Source of the DNA: SIG78 sp045635745
Lineage (GTDB): Bacteria > Verrucomicrobiota > Lentisphaeria > Victivallales > Victivallaceae
Reading direction: 5' to 3'
Length of the DNA: 50,208 nucleotides
NCBI GenBank assembly: GCA_045635745.1
Contig: JAZTWG010000027.1
Location: 1-50,208 of the forward strand
Both the position numbers and the translations under genes were made by a program. Position 1 is the first letter of the stretch. Every line of letters begins with the position of its first letter. This document shows, one piece after another, positions 43,614-50,208 of this stretch. The notes under the pieces are model-generated. The model saw only the letters and a list, made by a program, of their open reading frames with translations. It searched no databases and was not told where the DNA came from.

Positions 43614-44786
43614 TTATTCTATTACGAATTCAAACTCGCTTAAGTTATCATGTTTCCACGCCAGATGTCTGGTGGAGGGCGAAAGAGCAAAGAATGGCGA
43701 GAATGTACGCGCTTTGACCGTCTTTTTATCGGGCATGAACTCCAGCAGCCGCAGCCAACCATCGCCGCCGCTGCCGTGCCAGCCGCCGCCGATCGCCTGG
43801 GTATTGAACGCCATTTGAGCTACGCTCTTGCCGGATGAGTTTTTATCCATGGAAAAAGATATACCGCGCTCCCATTTGTCAGGCGAAGCTATGTGGCCGC
43901 ATACTACCATGCGGATATTTTTGGCCGGATAGATGAGCTTTTGGAAAATGCCTTCGCCGGCATTGCCGCCTTTCTTGCTCAAAGCATATTTTTCCTGTTC
44001 GATGCGTTTGCCCTGCCAATTCAGATAAGAGTGGGTCAGTACAATACCGAAGTGGTTGGCAAAACGGGGCTGATCAGCGATCTTTTTGGCCCATGCCAAA
44101 TCTGCATCGGTGGGGGCAAACTGCAAGCTGATGATCAGGAATTTGCGGTTGTCCGGGTAGGGGGCGGTAAATTCGTATGCGGCATTTTCCAGTGTGGTTA
44201 TGCCGAAAGCATTGGAGTTGCACGCCACCAGCTGGCGGCGGGTCAGCGGATTGCGGTCGGTGGGGAAATATTTGCCAAAGAAACTGTTGCGGTTTTCCGC
44301 TGAGCGTTTGCCGTAGTCGTGATTGCCGGTACTGAGGATATAAGGCACTTCGCCATCCAGCCGTTCGGCGGCACGCGAAAAGGCTTTCCATTGTTCTTCG
44401 CTCATCAGGTCGTTTTGACCGGGCTGAACTATCTGCAGGTCATTGCGGTTGGTCAGGTCGCCGGTGAAAAGCACCTGATTGATATTCATTTTTTCCCGGT
44501 TTTCCACGATCCAGGCAAACAAGATCTCCAATATACCGTAATTGCGGCGGAGTTTGGTGTAGCCCTGCACATCGGGCACTACGACCATGGTCCAGGAATT
44601 GGCATTTTCCAGCTTGGGCGCCTGGTATTTTGCGGGGGATTTTGTCGCAGCCGGGACGGCGGTTTTGACTTCGGCAGTTTTTACCGGAGCTGTGGTTGCG
44701 GTTTTGCAGCTGTCAAGAATACCGCATGCAGTTAAAAACTGTACCATTGCAGCGGCGGCAGCCAACATCAGAAGTTTGCGGATCAT
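43614..44786 (-). CDS. Metallophosphoesterase-fold lipoprotein
   Basis: From ATG 44786 (GGGG six bases upstream) the protein has 390 residues; ATGs at 44798 and 44837 are also in frame. A lipoprotein signal ends FLTAC. A Thr/Ala/Pro/Lys-rich linker (about 30-55) leads to a calcineurin-like domain with VVVPDVQGY, VLFTGDLTNRND, LSTGNHDYGKRS, IVLTHSYLNWQG and VVCGHIASP, the five metal-ligand blocks. It would act as a phosphoesterase outside the inner membrane. The substrate is unknown. Confidence 0.87.
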   Translation of the reverse strand: MIRKLLMLAAAAAMVQFLTACGILDSCKTATTAPVKTAEVKTAVPAATKSPAKYQAPKLENANSWTMVVVPDVQGYTKLRRNYGILEILFAWIVENREKMNINQVLFTGDLTNRNDLQIVQPGQNDLMSEEQWKAFSRAAERLDGEVPYILSTGNHDYGKRSAENRNSFFGKYFPTDRNPLTRRQLVACNSNAFGITTLENAAYEFTAPYPDNRKFLIISLQFAPTDADLAWAKKIADQPRFANHFGIVLTHSYLNWQGKRIEQEKYALSKKGGNAGEGIFQKLIYPAKNIRMVVCGHIASPDKWERGISFSMDKNSSGKSVAQMAFNTQAIGGGWHGSGGDGWLRLLEFMPDKKTVKARTFSPFFALSPSTRHLAWKHDNLSEFEFVIE

Positions 44787-44885
44787 AAATTTCCCCATGT
44801 TTTTCAGGTTGAAAAATAATTTATTTACGGTAAACAATATACTATATACTTATGAGGTTTTTTTGCAAATAAAAAAATTTTCAGT

Positions 44886-44913
44886 TTGACATAAATTCTA
44901 CAGACTGTATATT
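44886..44913 (+). promoter_or_regulatory. Promoter of the acetyl esterase
   Basis: TTGACA (44886-44891), 16-nt spacer, TATATT (44908-44913), 44 nt before the ATG. Confidence 0.7.
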
Positions 44914-44957
44914 AACTGCAACACCGCAGGAGCATTAATAACAGGGGGTTATTCAAA

Positions 44958-46265
44958 ATGAAAAACTTTTTTGCTGTATTGGGGTTGATTTTTTTGTCAT
45001 CATTGGCCGGCGCCGCCATCATTGAAATCCGTCCGGTGGAGGATAAAATCTGGAAAGTTGGAGAAACAGTGGATTTTACTGCCACTGTGCTGAATAAGGA
45101 CGGCAGTAAACCTGCTGCCGGCAGCTATGTGCTGCATGTGAGCAATTCCGGCGGTAAAGAATTGTGCAAACCATATAAGGTTGATGTTGCCATAGACAAT
45201 CCTTTCCGCTTTTCTGCCAGACTTGATGCTCCGGGATTTATTATGGTACAGTCAGTCAACTACACTCCGGCGGGCGGCAAGCCGGAAGCATGGCAAAATG
45301 ACCGTGGTGCCAATCCGCCTTCCTGCGGAGTACCTGTGGAGCCGGAAAAAATCCGTGCCGGAATGCCTGTGCCGGATGATTTTAACCAATTCTGGCAGCG
45401 CGGTATTGAAAAATTCAAAAACGCCCGGGTTACGATAACTGCCGCTGAAGGTGCCGCAAAAAAGCAATACCGTGTCAGCAAGATACGGGTGGATTTTCCC
45501 GAAAGCAGTGATTTTATCGACGGTTTTCTGGCAATTCCGGAAAAGCCCGGCAAATATCCTCTGGTTGCCGGTGTGCCGGGAGCCGGGCCGGGAGCTGTTG
45601 GTGCAACTCCCACCTATACTGCCCCCAGGCCGACGGTTATCCTGTGGATGAATGTTCATAAATTTTCTACCGCCGCGACTGCCGACGAACAGAAAGCCCG
45701 TTATAAAGAGTACAATAAAACTTTTGAAAAAAACATATATTGTTACGGAATGGCCTATGACCGGAAAAAGTATATTTTTCGTAATGTATGGCTGGCTGTA
45801 AATCGTGCAGTGGATTATGTAATTGCCAATGTCAAAGAGTTTGACGGCAAACATGTCGCATTTGTCGGCAGCAGTCAGGGCGGCGGTACGGCGCTGGCCT
45901 TGAGTTATCTCAATAAAAATGTTACTTGTACCGTGGCGAATGTTCCAGCGTTGTGCGATCACTCCGGTTGGAAGCTGGACCGGCTGCCGGGCTGGCCGAA
46001 ATTGCACGCCGTCTGGCATGGAAAAGCTGATGATGCCGCCCGTTACTTCGATGGCGCAAACTTTGCTTCGCGGATAAAAACTCCGGTGATGATGGCAGTG
46101 GGATTTGGCGATTTTGTCTGTTCGCCATCTTCGGTTTATGCTGCTTACAACAATTTGCAGGGCGAAAAGAGCATATTTCACATGCTTCGCGGCGGACATT
46201 ACTGCGACAGAGAATTTTCGCTTGAAGTCGGCAAATTTCTTGATAAAAAACTCTTTGGTGAATAA
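44958..46265 (+). CDS. Secreted acetyl xylan esterase-like protein (AXE1 family)
   Basis: The 435-residue protein has a signal peptide (1-19), an N-terminal beta-sandwich of about 110 residues (IIEIRPVEDKIWKVGETVDF), then an AXE1-type alpha/beta hydrolase domain beginning near MPVPDDFNQFWQRGIEKFKN. The nucleophile is in VGSSQGGGTAL, the acid in VGFGDFVCSP and the histidine in LRGGHYCDRE. Such esterases remove acetyl groups from xylan or antibiotics. It fits glycan use together with the SGNH hydrolase. Confidence 0.87.
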   Translation: MKNFFAVLGLIFLSSLAGAAIIEIRPVEDKIWKVGETVDFTATVLNKDGSKPAAGSYVLHVSNSGGKELCKPYKVDVAIDNPFRFSARLDAPGFIMVQSVNYTPAGGKPEAWQNDRGANPPSCGVPVEPEKIRAGMPVPDDFNQFWQRGIEKFKNARVTITAAEGAAKKQYRVSKIRVDFPESSDFIDGFLAIPEKPGKYPLVAGVPGAGPGAVGATPTYTAPRPTVILWMNVHKFSTAATADEQKARYKEYNKTFEKNIYCYGMAYDRKKYIFRNVWLAVNRAVDYVIANVKEFDGKHVAFVGSSQGGGTALALSYLNKNVTCTVANVPALCDHSGWKLDRLPGWPKLHAVWHGKADDAARYFDGANFASRIKTPVMMAVGFGDFVCSPSSVYAAYNNLQGEKSIFHMLRGGHYCDREFSLEVGKFLDKKLFGE

Positions 46266-46285
46266 TTCTGCGGCGGCGGAGTTTT

Positions 46286-46954
46286 TCAAACTCCGCGCTG
46301 ATCCGGCGGCCAGATGAATTTGTGCATCTGCAGCTGCATACGCATATTGCTGCGCGGATTTTCCAGCAGCAGCTGTACCAGCGCTGCCGGTTCAATAGCG
46401 CCGAATACCGGGCTGAAAATCAGCGGAATATCTTTTTTATCCAGCTGCCAGCGGTCGATCCATGCCAGAGCGTATTCAAAATCGGCACGGCTGCCGGTAA
46501 CGAATTTCAGTTCATCGCCGGCGTGCAGATACTGGTAGTTTACCGGATCGTTGGCTTCGTGCATGCCGCTGGAGGGCAGTTTTACATCGATTATCCGCTT
46601 GAGCCGGTGAGGAAAGTTATCCAGCCGTACTGAGCCGTTGGTTTCCATAAGTACTTCCAGTTCGTTTTCCAGTAATACTTGTGCCAGCAGCGGCGTATTT
46701 GCCTGCAAAGCGGGTTCGCCGCCGGTTATTTCCACGGTTTTTATGCCGCTGGCAAGTACCTGATCGACCAGCGTGCGGAGCGAACACTCCTCGCCGCAAT
46801 CTTCAGCTTGAGCATATTCCGTATCGCAGTATTGGCAGGCCAGATTGCAGCCGGCGAGACGGATAAAAAAACAGGGCTTTCCCGCGTGGGTGGATTCGCC
46901 CTGGATACTGGAGAAAGTTTCGACAACTTTCAGAAATTTATCTTCCAATGCCAT
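46286..46954 (-). CDS. queE: 7-carboxy-7-deazaguanine synthase
   Basis: QueE is a radical-SAM enzyme that makes the deazaguanine ring from carboxytetrahydropterin for queuosine in tRNA. The 222-residue protein has FSSIQGESTHAGKPCFFIRLAGC, the cluster motif C-x3-C-x2-C in CNLACQYCD, VEITGGEPAL and a C-terminal QMHKFIWPP segment. queD lies 15 nt upstream, so the two are one operon. Confidence 0.95.
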   Translation of the reverse strand: MALEDKFLKVVETFSSIQGESTHAGKPCFFIRLAGCNLACQYCDTEYAQAEDCGEECSLRTLVDQVLASGIKTVEITGGEPALQANTPLLAQVLLENELEVLMETNGSVRLDNFPHRLKRIIDVKLPSSGMHEANDPVNYQYLHAGDELKFVTGSRADFEYALAWIDRWQLDKKDIPLIFSPVFGAIEPAALVQLLLENPRSNMRMQLQMHKFIWPPDQRGV

Positions 46955-46969
46955 GATCCTGCAAACCGC

Positions 46970-47338
46970 TTATTCAAAATAACTTGCGCGGCTGCCGGGC
47001 GACTCTTCCACGCTTACTTTGGTGATCCTGATCCGGTCATCGTTGAGCCGTTTTGCCAGCTCCGTATAGATTATCCGGGCAATATTTTCGCTGGTTGGAT
47101 TGCACTTGGCAAACTCCGGCAGATCATTGAGATAAACGTGATCAAAGCGGTCGATAACTTCGTTGAGTTCCTTTTTCAGAATCTTGAAATCCAGTGCAAT
47201 GCCGATTTCATCGAGCTCGACGGCCTGCAGATAAACTGTTACCTGCCAGTTGTGACCGTGAAGTTTGCGGCAGTCGCCGGGATAATTGGTCAGGCTGTGA
47301 GCTCCGGAAAACTGTTTGGTTATTTCCAATTCGTACAT
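46970..47338 (-). CDS. queD: 6-carboxy-5,6,7,8-tetrahydropterin synthase
   Basis: QueD converts dihydroneopterin triphosphate to carboxytetrahydropterin, the step before QueE. The 122-residue protein has the zinc histidines and cysteine in FSGAHSLTNYPGDCRKLHGHNW, and PTSENIARIIYTEL plus VSVEESPGSRASY. It lies between an ACT-domain gene and queE on the minus strand. Other queuosine genes are not in the window. Confidence 0.95.
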   Translation of the reverse strand: MYELEITKQFSGAHSLTNYPGDCRKLHGHNWQVTVYLQAVELDEIGIALDFKILKKELNEVIDRFDHVYLNDLPEFAKCNPTSENIARIIYTELAKRLNDDRIRITKVSVEESPGSRASYFE

Positions 47339-47358
47339 GTTTTTTACTCCCCGGTCTT

Positions 47359-47787
47359 TCAGGCAAAAGTGTAAAGTTCTGCTTCGCGGACGATATCGCT
47401 GTGGGCGGCTTTGAGCACTTCCAGCGCCTGATCCGGATCGGCAAAGCGGAACACCATAACAGCCCGTTCATTTACCTCGGAGGCAAAGGCGTACATATAT
47501 TCCACCTGACAATCCTTGAGCGTATCGAGCAGCTGGGCCAGACCGCCGGGGCAGTTGGCTACCGGAATTGCCAGCACTTCGGTGGTTTTGACCACAAAAC
47601 CGCATTGCTCAAGCACCGTTTTGGCGCGTTCATGTTCTTTGACCAGCAAGCGCAGAATCCCGAACGACTGGGTGTCGGCCAGCGAAAGCGTACTGATATT
47701 TATATTATGTTCTTTGAGCGTGCGGCACACATCGTTCAATGCGCCGGGACGGTTTTCCACAAAAAGTGACAATTGCGTGATTTTCAT
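47359..47787 (-). CDS. Tandem ACT-domain protein
   Basis: The 142-residue protein consists of two ACT domains: QLSLFVENRPGALNDVCRTLKEHNINISTLSLAD in the first and NCPGGLAQLLDTLKDCQVEYMYAFAS in the second. ACT domains bind amino acids. Stand-alone tandem forms of this size are usually regulators of amino-acid metabolism; the ligand here is unknown. The gene lies 20 nt upstream of queD, probably co-transcribed. Confidence 0.85.
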   Translation of the reverse strand: MKITQLSLFVENRPGALNDVCRTLKEHNINISTLSLADTQSFGILRLLVKEHERAKTVLEQCGFVVKTTEVLAIPVANCPGGLAQLLDTLKDCQVEYMYAFASEVNERAVMVFRFADPDQALEVLKAAHSDIVREAELYTFA

Positions 47788-47925
47788 ATTGTCTTATCTC
47801 CGTAATTGTGATTGACACAAAATCCTGATTTATACACACAGGCAATATAATGCCATATGCCGACCTTTGCAAATGCTGTAAAGGTGCCTTTGAGAATTTT
47901 TTTATGCAATAATTGCACTTGCGGG

Positions 47926-47954
47926 TTGTTTTTTGTATGCAAAGCGTGTATATT
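47926..47954 (+). promoter_or_regulatory. Promoter of the small lipoprotein gene
   Basis: TTGTTT (47926-47931), 17-nt spacer, TATATT (47949-47954), 76 nt before the ATG at 48031. Confidence 0.5.
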
Positions 47955-48030
47955 GAGAATATCGGCGGCGGAAAAGGGAAAAACAGAATATTTTGTGCTG
48001 CCGGGGTATAAATGTTTGCAAGGATGATCT

Positions 48031-48603
48031 ATGAAAAAAAATCTGAAAAATCTTCTGATGCTTGCCGGTGCCGCTTTCATGACCACTTTCTGCGGCTGTT
48101 CGGTGGAAGAAATGGAACGTATATTAGGGCTTGATGTGCCCAAAGAAGCATTGTTTATGCTCTCATTTCACCGCGAAGTGAATTATCCGCGCGGCAATTT
48201 GAAAAGCGAAATGACTCTGATCATGCCGCACAGCCAGCGGCGGGTGGTGGAGCGTTATCCGATCATGTCATCGCACTACATAGTCGATATTGCAGCCAAG
48301 CCCGTACCCGGCCGACCGGGGTTTTACCGGCTTTTTCTGCGTCCTGACCAGAAAGGCCGGATGATGTGGATGCAGATGTCTGTGCTTGCCCGCAATGAGC
48401 CGGTGGCGATCATGCTCGACGGTATCTATTTTGGCGAATTCAAAAGTCTGACCGTTACCGAAGGCACCGAAAAATGGGTGGAACTGCCGCTGGATGTGGA
48501 TGGCGCCCGGGCCAAACAGATCGTAAAATATGCCAACGATAATTACCGCTTCTTCAATGGCGGCAGCCGCGAAGACAGCCGGGATCTTTTCCCCGAAGAA
48601 TAA
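48031..48603 (+). CDS. Uncharacterised lipoprotein, 190 residues
   Basis: I do not recognise this protein. It has a lipoprotein signal (MKKNLKNLLMLAGAAFMTTF then CGC), followed by a domain of alternating beta segments (LMIPHS-type turns, FYRLFLRPDQKGRMMWMQMS, AIMLDGIYFGEFKSLTVTEG) and an acidic tail. It is probably anchored to a membrane facing the periplasm. AAGGATG sits ahead of the ATG. The following gene starts 22 nt after its stop in the same direction. Confidence 0.75.
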   Translation: MKKNLKNLLMLAGAAFMTTFCGCSVEEMERILGLDVPKEALFMLSFHREVNYPRGNLKSEMTLIMPHSQRRVVERYPIMSSHYIVDIAAKPVPGRPGFYRLFLRPDQKGRMMWMQMSVLARNEPVAIMLDGIYFGEFKSLTVTEGTEKWVELPLDVDGARAKQIVKYANDNYRFFNGGSREDSRDLFPEE

Positions 48604-48624
48604 TCAGATTACATTGGCTCTGGC

Positions 48625-50208
48625 ATGAACACATCCAAGATACATTCGGTGATCCTCGCTGCCGGTTTGAGCCGGCGGATGAACTCGGCACACACCAATA
48701 AGGTGTGTCTGGAGCTGTTGGGTAAACCGGTGATCTGCCGGGTGGCGCAAGCGTTGGAGGATGCCGGAATAAATTCACATACCGCCGTTATCGGCGCCTG
48801 TGCTTCTGAAGTGCTCAAGTGTCTGGATGGCAAAGTCAGAAATCTCGGTTACGCATTTCAGAGCCGTCAGCTGGGGCCGGCTGATGCGCTTTACTGCGCG
48901 CTGGAGTCTCTGCCGGAAAATATGGCGCCGGATACTTTGATCCTTACGGTGCCCGGACACCGCATAATTTCGCCGGAACTTTTACACGATTTTCTGGATT
49001 TTTACTGCAGAAACGATTTTCCGCTGGCCGGGCTGAAACTGGTGGATGAACAGGGCGCAACACTTCAGGATCTTTCAATCACGCTCGGCCGACTTGACCA
49101 TATCCGGGAAGGATTGCAGAAATTGCGGCAGAAGACTGCCGGCATTCAGCGCGAAGCAGCGTTGAGCGAACTGGCTCAAGAGATGAATCCGGTGCCGGAA
49201 AAAGCTTTGCTGGCAGTAACAGATAAATCGCAGGTGATCGGATTCAACAATCCAGCCGAATTTCTGGAAGCCGCGGAGTTTCTGCGCCGCCGCGAAGGCC
49301 TGATTGCCGCAACAGAACCGGATAAACGCATTTATCACCGGCTCGACGAATGGCTGGCAAGCATAAACTCGCCCGATACCAACGCGCTGGATCAGGCTTT
49401 GCTGGCGCTTTACAACGGCGATACAAGTTTTGTTGAGCAGCGCAAAGATGCCATGAAAAAACTGCTTGAAAAAGCTGCCGGATGCTGGCACGGCAGTACT
49501 CCGGTGAGCCTGATCCGTTCGCCTGGCAGAGTGAATATTATGGGGCGGCATGTGGATCATCAGGGCGGCAACTGCAACCTTATGACCATAGGCTACGAAA
49601 CATTGATCGCGGCCCGGCGGCGCAATGACGATAAAGTGACTCTGCAGAATCTGGATGAGGAATTTGCTCCGGCAGAATTTTCCATCGGCGAACTGGTGCG
49701 CGATCTGCCGTGGGATGACTGGCAGCAGCTCGTAGGCAGCAAAAAACTTGCCCGCTTGCTCAAGCAGTATGGAGTGAACTGGGCGGACTATATAAAAGCG
49801 GTATTTTTGCGTTTCCAGAAGCACTTTGACGATAAAAAACTCCACGGCATGGATATGATCGTTTCCGGCAATGTACCCATGGCGGCGGGCTTGAGTTCAT
49901 CTTCTACGCTGGTGGTCGGCGCCGCCGAAGCGGTGGTTGGCGCCAACCGACTGGATCTGGAACCGGATAAACTGGTGACTCTGTGCGGCGAGGGCGAGTG
50001 GTTTGTCGGCACCCGCGGCGGTGCGGCTGATCATGCGGCGGTAAAGCTCGGGGCATGCAACAAAGTTGTGAAAGTGGGATTTTTTGATTTTCGCGTGGAA
50101 GCCAAGGTGGATTTTCCTGCCGATTACGCTTTGATCGTGGGCGATTCCCGGATTATGGCGCGTAAATCCGGCAGCGCCAAAGATCAGTTCAATCACCGTG
50201 TGAGCTGT
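48625..50208 (+). CDS. Bifunctional sugar nucleotidyltransferase/GHMP kinase, cut by the right edge
   Basis: The frame is open from ATG 48625 to the window end (528 codons). Residues about 5-230 form a nucleotidyltransferase domain starting with VILAAGLSRRMNSAHTNKVC and having a VPGHRII segment where sugar pyrophosphorylases bind metal. From about residue 290 a galactokinase-like GHMP domain begins: SPGRVNIMGRHVDHQGGNCN (GRVNLIGEHTDYN in GalK) and the ATP loop GNVPMAAGLSSSSTLVVGAAEA. The order resembles fused salvage enzymes that phosphorylate a sugar and activate it with a nucleotide, as in fucokinase/GDP-fucose pyrophosphorylase, though domain types differ. The sugar is unknown. Confidence 0.85.
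   Translation, partial: MNTSKIHSVILAAGLSRRMNSAHTNKVCLELLGKPVICRVAQALEDAGINSHTAVIGACASEVLKCLDGKVRNLGYAFQSRQLGPADALYCALESLPENMAPDTLILTVPGHRIISPELLHDFLDFYCRNDFPLAGLKLVDEQGATLQDLSITLGRLDHIREGLQKLRQKTAGIQREAALSELAQEMNPVPEKALLAVTDKSQVIGFNNPAEFLEAAEFLRRREGLIAATEPDKRIYHRLDEWLASINSPDTNALDQALLALYNGDTSFVEQRKDAMKKLLEKAAGCWHGSTPVSLIRSPGRVNIMGRHVDHQGGNCNLMTIGYETLIAARRRNDDKVTLQNLDEEFAPAEFSIGELVRDLPWDDWQQLVGSKKLARLLKQYGVNWADYIKAVFLRFQKHFDDKKLHGMDMIVSGNVPMAAGLSSSSTLVVGAAEAVVGANRLDLEPDKLVTLCGEGEWFVGTRGGAADHAAVKLGACNKVVKVGFFDFRVEAKVDFPADYALIVGDSRIMARKSGSAKDQFNHRVSC

Overview
The window is a chromosomal segment of a Gram-negative, heterotrophic bacterium. LPS genes (lpxK, an LptE-like lipoprotein) and many lipoprotein signals indicate an outer membrane. 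A short V/A-type ATPase operon (E, DUF2764, A, B, D, I, K), secreted carbohydrate esterases and a secreted UGSC-type protein together suggest a member of the PVC superphylum, most likely Lentisphaerota (Victivallis-like). That placement is an inference from gene content; no rRNA or tRNA gene was seen.

Layout. 1-3.2 kb: the N-terminal 560 codons of a secreted UGSC-family protein (minus strand, running off the left edge), then about 1.1 kb of non-coding DNA with a bidirectional terminator, a string of short hairpins and a long stem that may be a structured RNA, then a small DUF4282-like membrane protein. 3.4-9.0 kb (minus strand): trxA-mutT-pgi-lemA-DUF3137, and a CobS-like membrane protein followed by ispE. 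9.2-14.6 kb (plus): a mannitol-dehydrogenase-family enzyme, clpP-clpX, a hairpin-string repeat and a peptide-type ABC binding lipoprotein. 14.7-17.5 kb (minus): trmO and a sodium:solute symporter. 17.7-24.4 kb (plus): ptsH-ptsI, an aminotransferase, metX-metW and a malic enzyme. 24.4-27.2 kb: a second copy of the hairpin-string repeat in opposite orientation, then an MDR-dehydrogenase/Gfo-Idh pair ending in a long terminator stem. 27.5-30.4 kb: lptE-like and BamD-like genes (minus) divergent from lpxK (plus). 30.4-34.6 kb: a structured 122-nt element, tandem repeats, an unknown protein, a DMT transporter, and a secreted SGNH hydrolase divergent from an AraC regulator. 34.7-43.3 kb: a YihY-type membrane protein and the V-ATPase operon, followed by a second 122-nt element. 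43.6-50.2 kb: a metallophosphoesterase lipoprotein, an AXE1-type acetyl esterase, an ACT-domain protein with queD-queE (minus), a small lipoprotein, and the start of a nucleotidyltransferase/GHMP sugar-kinase fusion cut by the right edge.

How the parts connect. PTS components, Pgi, malic enzyme and the polyol dehydrogenase fit fermentative sugar use. The V-ATPase proteolipid keeps the residues of a Na+-type site, which would fit a sodium economy together with the SSS symporter. The AraC gene, the SGNH hydrolase and the MDR/Gfo-Idh operon share a distinctive upstream motif and are probably co-regulated.

The most unusual content is non-coding. Two 122-nt elements start 0-1 nt after the stop codons of lpxK and of the V-ATPase K gene and show base-pair covariation with each other. 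Hairpin-string repeats in three gaps also show compensatory changes and share modules. A separate three-part long stem lies at 2447-2597. Promoters read from the sequence nearly all have a TATATT -10 box 16-17 nt from a TTGxxx -35 box.
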